DNA from: CAWELS01 sp964468205
Lineage (GTDB): Bacteria; Acidobacteriota; Terriglobia; Bryobacterales; Bryobacteraceae
Direction: 5' to 3'
NCBI GenBank assembly: GCA_964468205.1
Contig: CAYXVG010000039.1
Span: forward strand, 1-64,000
Length of the DNA stretch: 64,000 nucleotides
In this document: positions 15,951 to 25,111 of the stretch, piece by piece
How the letters are laid out: every line of letters starts with the position of its first letter
Position numbering within the stretch: position 1 is the stretch's first letter
The notes under the pieces: model-generated
Database searches by the model: none
Told to the model about the DNA's origin: nothing
The model's input: the letters and a program-made list of their open reading frames with translations, nothing else
Program-made: the position numbers and the translations under genes

Positions 15951-17537
15951 ATGCAGATGCCGAAAACCTCTACCCCGGCGGCGGGGAATCCGGGCCGGCG
16001 GCGACCCAGCAGCGGAGACTCGCTGCTTTTTCCCACCGTGTTCTTAACCGGGGCGTCAGTACTGATTCTCGAGATCCTGGGAACCCGGCTAGTGTCTCCT
16101 CATTTCGGGAACAATGTCTATGTTTGGTCGGCGCTAATCAGCGTGACGCTGATGGCTCTTGCCGTCGGCTACTGGATCGGCGGGAAGGTTGCCGACAGGC
16201 GCGGTTCACCGGCATTGCTGGACCAGATTATCACGGGAGCGGCGATCTGGACCGCGATCGTCCCGGCGCTGGTGAATGTTCTCGCGGGGGCACTGCTCCA
16301 GGCGGACTACCGGACGGGCATTCTGGTCACCTCTCTCGTGAGTTTCGGGCCGGCTCTTTTCCTTTTGGGGATGATCACCCCGGTCGCGGTGAAACTCGAA
16401 GTGGCCGACATCGCGCATGTGGGGCGCTCGGCCGGGAAAGTGTACTCTTGGTCGACAGCGGGCGGGGTTTCGGGCGGCCTGGCGGCGGGTTTCGTGCTTT
16501 TCCCGCTGGTCTCCGTGACCGCAACTTGCCGGATCACGGCCCTCTCGCTTCTCGCGCTGGTGATGGCGCGCTGGCTGGCGCGCCGGTATTCTCCTGCGGC
16601 CGGATTCGTTCCACCGGCGGTGGTGATTACCTGCGGTTTCTTGTTCCCAAGTGCATTGCTGCCATCCCCGGCCTGGCAGGACGGAGGGTTCGCCGTGATT
16701 TCCAACCGGCCCAGCTTCTACGGCCCGGTGCGGGTGATTGAATACCGGCACAGCCGCCTGTTGTCGATCGACGGGATGTGCCAGAATGCAATGGATATTC
16801 ACACCCGAAATTCGATCATGCCCCACGTAGCGGCGTTCGAACTACTGCCGTATCTGCGTCCGAACCTGAAAACAGCGGTCCTGGTGGGCCTCGGCGGCGG
16901 CGACATGGTCCGGCTTCTGCAAAGGCACGGCGTGAGGGTGAAGGCGGTGGAGATTGACCCGGTGGTGGTAGCGGCCGCGATCGAACACTTTCATCTTGAG
17001 CTCGACCGATCGAATATCATTGTCAGCGACGGCCGCATTTTCCTTCGCCGGTCAGAAGAGAAGGTTGGTTTTTTGATTCTCGACGCGTTCACGGGGGGTA
17101 CGATTCCGGCGCATCTGCTCTCGGTGGAAGCGATGCGGGAAATGAAGCAGACGCTTCGGGCGGGTGGTGTTGTCGCGTTGAACGCTGTGGTTATTCCTGA
17201 AGAGGAGTTGCTTGCGGATCTGGCAGCGACACTCGGGCAGGAGTTCGGTTGGGTGCGCCTTCTGATGCTGCGGCAGCCGGGCAGCGAGGTAGCCAACGCC
17301 GTCTTTTTCGCGTCGGATACGCCGTTGCGGTTGCCCGCTGCGTGGGATACCGCCCCGTCCGCCGGATTGGCCGCTCTTTCGGCGGAGTTGCCGCGGATGT
17401 TCGTGGAGCCCGACTTGCGGCGAGGCCAAGTGATCACAGACGCCCGGAACTTTGTCGAGGCGCGGTCCGTGAATGTCGACCGGACGCTCCGGCGCGGAAG
17501 CCGGGCGCTACTTCCCGCTTCGTTGCTCCAGCCCTAG
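15951..17537 (+). CDS. Multi-pass membrane protein fused to spermidine-synthase-like (SpeE/PMT) domain
   Basis: A 528-residue fusion. The first 230 residues hold about seven hydrophobic segments (for example SVLILEILGTRLVSPHFG and PALFLLGMITPVAVKLEV), as in the membrane half of fused MFS/spermidine-synthase proteins. The second half is a Rossmann methyltransferase-like fold: VLVGLGGGDMVRLLQ (about 305-319), VKAVEIDPVVVAAA and FLILDAFTGGTIPAHL. The substrate is unknown; many homologues are called spermidine synthase without evidence. TAGAAT lies 12 nt before the ATG, so the mRNA may have almost no leader. The stop shares the 4 bases CTAG with the stop of the convergent gene. Confidence 0.82.
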   Translation: MQMPKTSTPAAGNPGRRRPSSGDSLLFPTVFLTGASVLILEILGTRLVSPHFGNNVYVWSALISVTLMALAVGYWIGGKVADRRGSPALLDQIITGAAIWTAIVPALVNVLAGALLQADYRTGILVTSLVSFGPALFLLGMITPVAVKLEVADIAHVGRSAGKVYSWSTAGGVSGGLAAGFVLFPLVSVTATCRITALSLLALVMARWLARRYSPAAGFVPPAVVITCGFLFPSALLPSPAWQDGGFAVISNRPSFYGPVRVIEYRHSRLLSIDGMCQNAMDIHTRNSIMPHVAAFELLPYLRPNLKTAVLVGLGGGDMVRLLQRHGVRVKAVEIDPVVVAAAIEHFHLELDRSNIIVSDGRIFLRRSEEKVGFLILDAFTGGTIPAHLLSVEAMREMKQTLRAGGVVALNAVVIPEEELLADLAATLGQEFGWVRLLMLRQPGSEVANAVFFASDTPLRLPAAWDTAPSAGLAALSAELPRMFVEPDLRRGQVITDARNFVEARSVNVDRTLRRGSRALLPASLLQP

Positions 17538-18781
17538 ATGAAGGCGACGGAGCCGTCTTCCCGGTAGTCGAAGCCGCGCCGCCAGGGCCGCGGCGGGTAT
17601 TTCTTGATCGCCTCTTCGTCGAGTTCGATGCCGAGTCCCGGTTTGTTCGGGACGGGAATATAGCCGTCTTTCACCATGAGCGGTTCCTTGAGGACTTCAC
17701 TTCGGGGGGGAGTGTCGTCCGGGCGGTATTCGAGGATCTTGAAGTTCGGGGTGGATGCGGCGAAGTGGACGTTAACCGTGGTGGCGATGGGACCCATTGG
17801 GTTATGGGGCGCCACCATCACGTAGGCGGCTTCGGCGAGGTGGGCGATCTTCTTCATCTCGATGAGGCCGCCGCAGACGCAGATGTCAGGCTGGATGATG
17901 TCGAGGCATTCGGCGGCGAGAATCTCACGGAACTCGTGCCGGGTGTAGTTGCACTCGCCGGAGGCGAGCGGGATATTGACGCGCTCGGCGAGTTTGCGCA
18001 TCGCGTCGGTGTTTTCGGGCCGGATGGGCTCTTCGAGCCACATCGGGTTGTATGGCTCGATGGCGCGGGCGAGTTCGACGGCGCGGTGCACCTCGAAGAA
18101 TTTGGCGTGGATGTCAACGCCGATGCCCACATCGGGCCCGAGGGCCTCGCGAACGGCCCGTACGCGCTCTCCGGCCATGCGAGTGACGTAGTTGTAGGGC
18201 CGGCGGTTGGTACCCGGCATGTGAGGCGACATCTTGATCCCGGTGTAGCCGTACTTTTCGACAAGACGCTTGGCGGACTCGGCTACCTCGGACGGCTCGC
18301 CGCCACCGGCGCTCTGGTAGACGCGGATCTTGTCGCGCACCTTGCCGCCGAGGAGCATGTAGACGGGCAGGCCAACCGCCTTGCCAGAGATATCCCACAG
18401 GGCGTGCTCGATGCCGCTGATGGCGGAGTTCACGACCGAGCCGCCCGGAAAGCGGGTGAAATTGTAGAGCAGCGACCAGATGTGCTCGATGTTCCGGGGG
18501 TCTTGCCCGACGAGCCAGCTCTTGTAGTCCTCGATCACCTTGACCGTGGCTTCGTCCGGACCGCAGGAGTAAGCTTCCCCGATCCCGTGGATCCCTTGGT
18601 CGGTTTCCACCTTGACGATGACCCAGTTGCGGCCGGACGGCTGGTTGTCGCTGACCGGTGTGGTGTGCACCAGGAAGGATTTCACATCCGTGATCTTTAG
18701 GGACGGCTGCGAGCCAACCTGCGCCGGCATCGGCATGAGCGGCGCGGCGGCGGTGGCGGAGAGAAAAGAACGTCGTTTCAT
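17534..18781 (-). CDS. Mandelate racemase/muconate lactonizing enzyme superfamily protein (galactonate-dehydratase-like), exported
   Basis: A 415-residue enolase-superfamily enzyme that abstracts a proton alpha to a carboxylate. Metal ligands are visible as Asp in VDIHAKF, Glu in WLEEPI and Glu in ASGECN. A His in APHNPMGPIA and the Lys of GIKMSPH are candidate bases. The pattern resembles D-galactonate or other sugar-acid dehydratases, but the substrate is not determined. The N-terminus MKRRSFLSATAAAPL looks like a twin-arginine signal, unusual for this family outside Acidobacteria and Planctomycetes. It lies 2 nt after the ArsC/Spx-like gene, likely in one transcript. Confidence 0.85.
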   Translation of the reverse strand: MKRRSFLSATAAAPLMPMPAQVGSQPSLKITDVKSFLVHTTPVSDNQPSGRNWVIVKVETDQGIHGIGEAYSCGPDEATVKVIEDYKSWLVGQDPRNIEHIWSLLYNFTRFPGGSVVNSAISGIEHALWDISGKAVGLPVYMLLGGKVRDKIRVYQSAGGGEPSEVAESAKRLVEKYGYTGIKMSPHMPGTNRRPYNYVTRMAGERVRAVREALGPDVGIGVDIHAKFFEVHRAVELARAIEPYNPMWLEEPIRPENTDAMRKLAERVNIPLASGECNYTRHEFREILAAECLDIIQPDICVCGGLIEMKKIAHLAEAAYVMVAPHNPMGPIATTVNVHFAASTPNFKILEYRPDDTPPRSEVLKEPLMVKDGYIPVPNKPGLGIELDEEAIKKYPPRPWRRGFDYREDGSVAFI

Positions 18782-18783
18782 GA

Positions 18784-19122
18784 CTAGAGCAACTCCTCGT
18801 AGTCGCCGGGCTTGAAGCCGAGGGCGATATTTCGGCCCTTTTGTAGCATGGGCCGGCGGATGGCCTTGGGTTCAGCCGCGAGGATCCGGATGGATTCCAC
18901 GCGGTCCGGCGGATCGGTTTTGATCTTCTTTTCGCGGAAGATGGGATTCCGGGGGTTGAAGAACTGGGTGTAGTCCAGCTTGCCGATCAGTTTGTCGAGC
19001 TGGGATTCGGTGAGCCCGTTCTTGAGATCCACCTCCTGGAAGTCAACGCCTTTCTCTTCGAGCCACGCGCGGGCCTTCTTCGAGGTGGTGCAGGCCGGAT
19101 AGGTGTACAGCTTGAGTTTCAT
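18784..19122 (-). CDS. ArsC/Spx/YffB-family thioredoxin-fold protein
   Basis: A 112-residue protein of the arsenate-reductase-like family. The N-terminal strand and active-site loop read KLYTYPACTTSKKARAWLEE, with Cys10 as the probable thiol and no second cysteine in the loop (CTTS). RRPML, typical of the C-terminal half, follows, and the length matches. The function may be arsenate reduction or redox regulation as in Spx; the sequence alone cannot choose. It is the first gene of a two-gene unit with the enolase-superfamily gene downstream. Confidence 0.85.
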   Translation of the reverse strand: MKLKLYTYPACTTSKKARAWLEEKGVDFQEVDLKNGLTESQLDKLIGKLDYTQFFNPRNPIFREKKIKTDPPDRVESIRILAAEPKAIRRPMLQKGRNIALGFKPGDYEELL

Positions 19123-19139
19123 GCTTACATGAATATAAT
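19112..19139 (+). promoter_or_regulatory. Sigma-70-like promoter for the MscS-type channel gene
   Basis: TTGAGT (19112-19117) and a perfect TATAAT (19134-19139) are separated by 16 nt. The predicted transcript would begin about 70 nt before the channel start. The -35 box lies inside the first codons of the divergent ArsC-like gene. Confidence 0.5.
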
Positions 19140-19218
19140 CCGGAAGGGGTGCAAACTGATAGGCTGATTACGAAAGATGTCCGGGATTCTTTGACATCGG
19201 ACCAGGAAGATAGCGCCC

Positions 19219-22200
19219 TTGCGAATACTGATTTCGGCCGCCGCGATCGTTCTTCTGGTGGCCGTCCTGCCGGCGGCCGCCCAGGAGCCGGGCGAGGGCG
19301 AACCCACGGTAACGATGGAGCTCGTTCAGAGGCAAAGGCGGGCTGTTGAAAGGAACAGCAATCTCTCCGAAGGTCTCCGCAAGCAAGTCCTGGGCTACTA
19401 CGACGAGGCCGCGCAAGAGCTAAACTCCGCCCGCCGGCTGGCGGAGGAAGCGCGGCGATTCGAGCGCGAGCGGGCGCACATTGGGCGCGACATCCAGGCT
19501 CTGCAGGCGGAACTCGACCGCCCGGCGCCGGAGGCGGAGGTGTCACTGCCCGGAGACGCGTCCGTGGAAAGAATCCAGCAGCAGCTTACCCAGGAGAGAG
19601 CCGAGTTGGGCGCCCGGCGCCAGGTTCTCAGCGATTTGACGAAGCTGGCCGAGAGCCGGGCCAACCGGCGCACAGCGATTGCCCGGCGGATCGGGGAGCT
19701 CAATCAGAGGCTTGAGGAGACAGAGGACACGCTGCTATCAATTTCACGCCGCGATACATCGCCGGAGCTGCGGGAAGCGATGCGCGCCGAAGTCCTCGCG
19801 AGACGGCAACGTGTCCAACAGGAAATCGAGACCCTGCGAGAGGAGCAGAGATTGATCGACGCTCAAGCGGAATTGATTCCGCTGCAGCGGGACCGGGCCG
19901 AACGCCGGGTGGCGGAATCCGAGCGCTTGGTGGAGCAGTTGGAGAAACGCGCCGCGACGGCGCGGCGGGCGGAAGCGGAGGCCGCCTTGGGGAGGGTGAG
20001 AGAGATTGTAGACCGCGCCCGCGAGGCCACTGCCGTGGCTCCGGATGTCATCGGCGACACCCTCGACATGGCCGAGACGCTATGGGCCGAAGACGGCGTG
20101 GAGACGGGAGTCGCCGAGACGAGCCAAGAGCTCACCGATATGCGGCGCCGCCTGCTACAGATTGAGAAGATCTCCTCGGTCACGCGGCGAAAATTCGAGG
20201 CAGTGCGAACCCATGGCATCGCGGCGCAATGGTGGCCCCAGATTCCGGAAGATATTCCGCGCCCGGCGGAGCTCCGGGAGCAGATCCGGGAGCGCGAGTC
20301 GATGATACCCAACGTGCAACACGAGTTGATCGTGCTCGAGGAGAAGCGAGTCCAGATGGGCAACATCGAGGCGCAGGTGTCGGACCTGTTAGAGCGGGCG
20401 AAGCGTCTGGATCCGGCGGCTGATGAGCGAGAGCTGGAGCGCCGGCTTCGCGCCCTGATCTCGGCCCGGCGCGATCTGATTGATGAGCTGATCAAGAGCT
20501 ACACCCGGTACGCCGATCAACTGATCGAGTTGACCGGCGCGTCACGCGCACTCCGCGAGGCGATTACCGATCTGGACACGTATATCTACGAAAGGGTCTT
20601 CTGGGTGCGGAGCGTGCCGGGCGGGAAAGTGCCGCCCGTGGAGGATATCTTGGGGGGCCTCCGATGGCTGGTGTGGAACCCCGATTGGGGGGCGTTGATC
20701 CGGCATTCCGCGGGCGCCGTGGCTCGCGATGGCCTGCTGGTGCTGTGTTTGCTGGCGCTGCCGGGGCTTGTTCTGTACCGCCGCTCTTTCTTGGCGAGGC
20801 TGATGCTGGAGGCAAGAAGAGCCAGCCGCGTCGAGACGGATTCGTTCACCACCACCTTGCGAGCAATCGGCATGACGGTGCTGCTTTCCGCACCGGCGCC
20901 TCTGCTGTTCTTCGCTCTCAGCCGGTGGATCTCGATGCCGGCCGATTCGGAGTTCGTGCGCGGTCTTTCCGGAGCATTTCGAAGCCTTGCGCTCCTGAGC
21001 GCAACATTTGTGTTCATGGCGGAGATTATGCGTCCGAGCGGCGTGGCGGAAGCTCATTTCCGTTGGCCGGCCGGGGCGCTACGAGTGGCGCGCCAGTGGG
21101 TGCTGCGGATGCTCCGCGTACTGCTACCCCTGGCGTTTGTCTGCCTGGCATTGGGGGAGGAGGGGCTGCGGTTTCACAGCCAGCCGGATCTGCGGGCTTA
21201 CAGCAACGGACTTGGCCGTATTTGCTTCATTGCGGGTTGTATCTGGGTAACCTACGTTGCGTATCGGATTCTGCGGCCGCAAGGCCGTGCAATGTCGGCA
21301 ACATTCAATGGAGAGGAGACCTCCTGGGGCAGCCGCTCCCGCTATCTATGGTTCCCGCTGGCCGTGGTTCTGCTCATCGGGCCGGCGATCCTGGCCTTCT
21401 GGGGTTATTACGTCACCGGCATCACGATGGCCGTGTTTCTCCACCGCACCTTCGCGCTGACCTTTCTTACTATCCTCGTGGGCGACAGCCTCGTCCGTTG
21501 GCGTCTCACAAAGGAGAAAACGCTGCTCGACGGCAAGCAGAGCGATGAACGCCGGAGAGACCTCGAGACCGCTCATACACAAATCCGCCAGCTCACACGA
21601 TTCTCGCTCGCGCTCGTGTGGGTGGCAGGCACTCTGATGATCTGGTCAAGCGTGCTGCCGGCGTTTTCGATGTTGGATCGCATCCAACTCTTACCCTCGG
21701 TGGAGTTCATCCGCGAAGACACCGCTCGCGGACTACCCGCCGGCACGGAGCAGGCCGGAGCCGGCCAGGAAACGCCGGCCGAAACGGACGAGGAAGCTGG
21801 CTCCGCGATGGGCCCTGCCGCCGCGCTTGGCGCCGCCGCGACGGCAGGCGGAGTCGCGGCGGAAAGAGCCCTTACTTTGGCTGGTTTGCTGGGAACTCTT
21901 CTCACACTGCTGGTGACGCTCATCCTGGCGCGCAATATTCCTGGACTCATGGAGTTCACCGTGTTGCAGCGCACACCTCTCGCGCCGGGAGCCCGGGCGG
22001 CGATCCGGACCCTGGTGAGCTACATCGTGGTAATTGTTGGCGTCAGCCTCGCGGCCGGAAGGTTGGGGCTGAGCTGGGAGAAGATCCAGTGGCTGGCAGC
22101 GGCGCTCACGTTCGGTCTCGCCTTTGGCCTACAGGAGATTTTCGCGAACTTCGTCTCAGGGATTATCATTTTGCTCGACCGGCCGATCCGGGTGGGCGAC

Positions 22201-22725
22201 GTAATCACCATCAACAACATCGGGGGCTGGGTGACGAAGATCAGTATCCGCGCCACGACGATCACCAAGTGGGACCGCAGCGAGCTCATCGTACCCAATC
22301 GCGATTTCATCACCCAGCAGTTGACGAACTGGACCCTCTCGAACAAATTGACTCGCGTGGAGCTCAAGATCGGCGTTGAATACGGTTCCGACGTCGAGAA
22401 CGTGCGCCGGGTCCTGCTGGACGTGGCCCACGCTCATCCGGCGATTCTGAAGGACCCCCCGCCTTATACCGTCCTAATGGCGTTCGGCGACAACGCCATC
22501 GAATTCGAGCTGCGGATATACGCGGATTACGACTACGGCCGGCTCACGCTACGTGACGAAGTGCAGCGGCGGATCGTGGCGGCTTTCGCGAAGGAAGGGA
22601 TTATTATCGCCTTCCCGCAACTCGATCTGCACCTGAAGTCCGGCCTGCCGTTCCCGCAGTCCTCGCCGCCACCGGTGGCGCCCCCGCCGGCGACGCCGCG
22701 CGGGTTGCAAGACGTCGACGACTGA
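19219..22725 (+). CDS. Large mechanosensitive channel, MscS/MscK (KefA) type
   Basis: A 1168-residue inner-membrane channel that opens on hypo-osmotic shock. The TTG start gives a clear signal peptide (LLVAVLPAAAQ). Residues about 30-450 form a periplasmic, charged, coiled-coil domain. About 8-10 TMs follow between 495 and 960, with an alanine/glutamate-rich linker near 835-885. The MscS pore and beta domain is seen in GLQEIFANFVSGIIILLDRP (about 969-988), DVITINNIGGWVTKI and ELIVPNRDFITQQLTNWTL. The C-terminus is proline rich. The length fits MscK/MscM-type members rather than the short MscS. Confidence 0.93.
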   Translation: MRILISAAAIVLLVAVLPAAAQEPGEGEPTVTMELVQRQRRAVERNSNLSEGLRKQVLGYYDEAAQELNSARRLAEEARRFERERAHIGRDIQALQAELDRPAPEAEVSLPGDASVERIQQQLTQERAELGARRQVLSDLTKLAESRANRRTAIARRIGELNQRLEETEDTLLSISRRDTSPELREAMRAEVLARRQRVQQEIETLREEQRLIDAQAELIPLQRDRAERRVAESERLVEQLEKRAATARRAEAEAALGRVREIVDRAREATAVAPDVIGDTLDMAETLWAEDGVETGVAETSQELTDMRRRLLQIEKISSVTRRKFEAVRTHGIAAQWWPQIPEDIPRPAELREQIRERESMIPNVQHELIVLEEKRVQMGNIEAQVSDLLERAKRLDPAADERELERRLRALISARRDLIDELIKSYTRYADQLIELTGASRALREAITDLDTYIYERVFWVRSVPGGKVPPVEDILGGLRWLVWNPDWGALIRHSAGAVARDGLLVLCLLALPGLVLYRRSFLARLMLEARRASRVETDSFTTTLRAIGMTVLLSAPAPLLFFALSRWISMPADSEFVRGLSGAFRSLALLSATFVFMAEIMRPSGVAEAHFRWPAGALRVARQWVLRMLRVLLPLAFVCLALGEEGLRFHSQPDLRAYSNGLGRICFIAGCIWVTYVAYRILRPQGRAMSATFNGEETSWGSRSRYLWFPLAVVLLIGPAILAFWGYYVTGITMAVFLHRTFALTFLTILVGDSLVRWRLTKEKTLLDGKQSDERRRDLETAHTQIRQLTRFSLALVWVAGTLMIWSSVLPAFSMLDRIQLLPSVEFIREDTARGLPAGTEQAGAGQETPAETDEEAGSAMGPAAALGAAATAGGVAAERALTLAGLLGTLLTLLVTLILARNIPGLMEFTVLQRTPLAPGARAAIRTLVSYIVVIVGVSLAAGRLGLSWEKIQWLAAALTFGLAFGLQEIFANFVSGIIILLDRPIRVGDVITINNIGGWVTKISIRATTITKWDRSELIVPNRDFITQQLTNWTLSNKLTRVELKIGVEYGSDVENVRRVLLDVAHAHPAILKDPPPYTVLMAFGDNAIEFELRIYADYDYGRLTLRDEVQRRIVAAFAKEGIIIAFPQLDLHLKSGLPFPQSSPPPVAPPPATPRGLQDVDD

Positions 22726-22763
22726 GGCGGCGCGGACGTTCGCCCGGCCGCCCTGGCGCTTCG

Positions 22764-23570
22764 CTAGATCTCCAATTCGCCTTTGAACACCATGTCGGCA
22801 AGCTTAAATTTGCGGCGGACTCTTTGGCCGGAGCGGGTCTTGAGGTCGAACTCCACGTCCTTATCCTCGAGAGCAATGTCGATACCACCGTTGCTGGCGC
22901 GGGGGAACGCGAAGTAGATCTCGGGTAACTCGCGGCTGCCGCTGATCTGCACATTATTCGGGTGGAGAGGGTCTTTTCCCTTCACCTTCAGGACGGCTTC
23001 CTGCTTGAGATGCTCGACAATCTGTTTCTGTATCGCGGTCGGATCCGGACGCTCGCCTTCCTTTCCCGGGGGTCTTCCGCCGCCACCAACCATTGCCGGC
23101 GGGAGGCCCGCCACGACAAGGATATAGCGGTCATCTTTCATGTTGAGGTAACGCTGTGCATCGGGGCTATTGATCTCAGCGCCAAACCGCAGGCGGACCA
23201 GGGCCTGGCGGACCGGGAGCGCTGACACCCAGCGCAGGTAAATGCGCTTGGTCGGCCGTGCGGCCATGTCCGGCGCGCGGCCCGGCGCACCGCCCTGGCT
23301 ACCGCCGCCGCCCGGCACGCCTCCGAGCATGTCGCCGCCACCACCCGGCGGTCCGCCCATCCCTCCGCGGCGGCCCCCACCGCCTCCTGGCGGGCGGCCT
23401 CCGCCCATGGCGATATCCAGGGACTTGGACCACGGCGAGTTGTTGAGAACCTTCTCAACCTCTTTCTCTCCCCACTGCGCGAAGTCCTTTTCGGTCCAGA
23501 AGTCAGCAGCGAGAAGAGCGGCTGCGCCGACGGTCAGCATCGTCGAAACCACTACTATCATGCGTTTCAT
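22764..23570 (-). CDS. Secreted protein of unknown function with Gly/Pro-rich insert (paralogue 1)
   Basis: A 268-residue protein with a signal peptide (TMLTVGAAALLAADF). The N-terminal motif FWTEKDFAQWGEKEVEKVL and SPWSK is shared with the next gene, as are RWVSALPVRQAL (about 125), EIYFAFPRA and the C-terminal FKLADMVFKGELEI. Between the shared blocks, residues about 55-100 are almost only glycine, proline and arginine, a segment its paralogue lacks. I do not recognise the family; homologues seem to be an Acidobacteria speciality. No catalytic motif is evident. Confidence 0.75.
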   Translation of the reverse strand: MKRMIVVVSTMLTVGAAALLAADFWTEKDFAQWGEKEVEKVLNNSPWSKSLDIAMGGGRPPGGGGGRRGGMGGPPGGGGDMLGGVPGGGGSQGGAPGRAPDMAARPTKRIYLRWVSALPVRQALVRLRFGAEINSPDAQRYLNMKDDRYILVVAGLPPAMVGGGGRPPGKEGERPDPTAIQKQIVEHLKQEAVLKVKGKDPLHPNNVQISGSRELPEIYFAFPRASNGGIDIALEDKDVEFDLKTRSGQRVRRKFKLADMVFKGELEI

Positions 23571-23654
23571 TTCCTTACTCCGTGGCGGCAGGCGGATACG
23601 CCCCGCCGCCTGATGTAAACGGTATCAAAATGAAAGGCGTTCCGCGATAGCCGG

Positions 23655-24398
23655 TCAGATCTGAAGTTGGTCGTAGTAGACCATGTCGGCAAGCTTGAAG
23701 CCACGCCGGATAGTCGCCGCGTCGAGCTTGATCTCCACTTCGATGTTCTTGTCGTCCAGCGTGATGTCGTGGCCGCCGTCCTTGGCCTTGGGGAAGAAAA
23801 GATAGATTTCCTGTCCGTCTTGAGACGGGGCGACTTGCACATGAATAGGGGTCAAAGGCTCCTGTTTGCGAATCTTGAGCGCGGTGATGGATTTCAATTT
23901 CTCCGGATCACCTTTCAGATCCTGCTTATCGAGTCCCGTAAGCCCAAGGACATAGTGTTCGGACTTCGCCAGCATCATCTTCACGGCCTCCGCTGAATTG
24001 GCGGCTTCGGCTCCGAATTGCTGCACGGCCACCGCCTGCCGGACCGGCAGAGCGCTCACCCAACGCATGCGCACCTTTACGCTCCGGGTGGCCTGAACGC
24101 TAGCCGCAGTGGGACCAGCGCCGCCCTGGATACTGGCCCGGCCCATTCCCCGCGATGGATCCACGGACGGGGGCGTGTTTCCTCTCGCGGCTGGACGCAG
24201 CGCGCCAGCACGCTCGGACATGGACTGTGCGAGCACTTCAACGGTTTTCGCCCACGGTGAATCGGTTAGCAGCTTGCCAGCCTCTTCGGCCGACCATTCG
24301 CGGAACGGTTTCTCATCCCAGAAGTTCGCGGCGGAAACGGAGACGGCGGCGGCCGCCAACAATAGCGCGGCCAGCACGGGCCTGGATCTTTGTATCAT
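23655..24398 (-). CDS. Secreted protein of unknown function (paralogue 2)
   Basis: A 247-residue signal-peptide protein, paralogous to its downstream neighbour. Shared blocks are FWDEKPFREWSAEEAGKLL with SPWAK, RMRWVSALPVRQAVAVQQF, YVLGLTGLD, EIYLFFPKAKDGGHDITL and FKLADMVYYDQLQI. The repeated order suggests one fold with an N-terminal helical cap and a beta-rich C-terminus, created by tandem duplication. No glycine-rich insert is present; in its place is a moderately polar linker. The two genes are 84 nt apart on the same strand and are probably one transcription unit. Confidence 0.75.
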   Translation of the reverse strand: MIQRSRPVLAALLLAAAAVSVSAANFWDEKPFREWSAEEAGKLLTDSPWAKTVEVLAQSMSERAGALRPAARGNTPPSVDPSRGMGRASIQGGAGPTAASVQATRSVKVRMRWVSALPVRQAVAVQQFGAEAANSAEAVKMMLAKSEHYVLGLTGLDKQDLKGDPEKLKSITALKIRKQEPLTPIHVQVAPSQDGQEIYLFFPKAKDGGHDITLDDKNIEVEIKLDAATIRRGFKLADMVYYDQLQI

Positions 24399-24442
24399 GG
24401 CAGTCCTCTAGTCGCAGCATATCGCACGGCAACTGCGGCGGC

Positions 24443-24484
24443 AAAAAAGAAAAGCAGGCCGCGGACTGAGGAATCGCGGCCTGC
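24443..24484 (-). terminator. Rho-independent terminator after the YHS-domain gene
   Basis: Read on the minus strand, GCAGGCCGCG pairs perfectly with CGCGGCCTGC (10 bp, 11-nt loop) and is followed by TTTTCTTTTTT. It lies about 150 nt past the stop of the YHS gene and just upstream of the next minus-strand gene, separating the two units. Nothing else was found in 24399-24635. Confidence 0.8.
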
Positions 24485-24635
24485 ACGAGGGGATTGCCCA
24501 TCAAGGAGTGATGTCGAAGAGAAACTGCGCCCACGCCCCGCAGGGGGTCTTGCGGGGAAGTGCGCTGCCGCTTCCTGTTCGGGAATGCGATTCGCGAGCC
24601 CGCTTGGTCACGGACCGCGATGTAAACAGTGCCCG

Positions 24636-25082
24636 CTATTCCTTCGAAATCTTCGGCCAGTTCTCGTCGGCGCGCGCGATGGCGCCCTTCACGTCTTTAT
24701 CGAACTTTCCCTTGGCAAAGCGATGGTTCAGATAGAGTTTGCCATCGACAACCTTCCATGCCTTGGGAGACACACCGGCTGTGTGCCCCTTGCTGACGGC
24801 GTAGGCGCAGTAGCCGCCGTACTGCGGTGCGTACTTCTCAGGGTCCTGGGAGAAGAGTTCACGGTTCGCGGCGCTCGAGAACCGCCAGATGGCGCCGCTC
24901 CAGGTGGTCTGGAACTCCTCGCTTCCCTTCACCGGCTCGCCGCCCGTGAAGTACGCGACAGGATCATAACCCTTGAGCGCGACCCCATCTGAAGTCACGT
25001 TTACCGCGTCAACAGCCTGGCCGGCGCCAAACAGCGCCACGGAAAACAGCAGCAGGAGTCCAGGAATTGATCTTTGTCTCAT
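24636..25082 (-). CDS. Secreted YHS-domain protein
   Basis: A 148-residue exported protein. The start at 25082 gives a signal peptide MRQRSIPGLLLLFSVALFG. The YHS-type region reads ALKGYDPVAYFTGGEPVKG, then IWRFSSAANRELFSQDPEKY and YGGYCAYAVSKGHTAGVSPK, ending NWPKISKE. YHS domains are small, often metal-related modules; homologues of this secreted form are common but functionally unstudied. Longer in-frame starts run through the 38-bp repeats upstream and were rejected. Divergent from the phosphoesterase, with which it shares the string AATAGTATGAG at the start codon. Confidence 0.85.
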   Translation of the reverse strand: MRQRSIPGLLLLFSVALFGAGQAVDAVNVTSDGVALKGYDPVAYFTGGEPVKGSEEFQTTWSGAIWRFSSAANRELFSQDPEKYAPQYGGYCAYAVSKGHTAGVSPKAWKVVDGKLYLNHRFAKGKFDKDVKGAIARADENWPKISKE

Positions 25083-25111
25083 ACTATTGGCTTCGCGCCG
25101 GCGAGACCGGC

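Noticed and set aside
17249..18700. 483-residue plus-strand frame opposite the enolase-superfamily gene
   Set aside because: It is a shadow of the conserved minus-strand gene, which shows metal ligands and a Tat signal.
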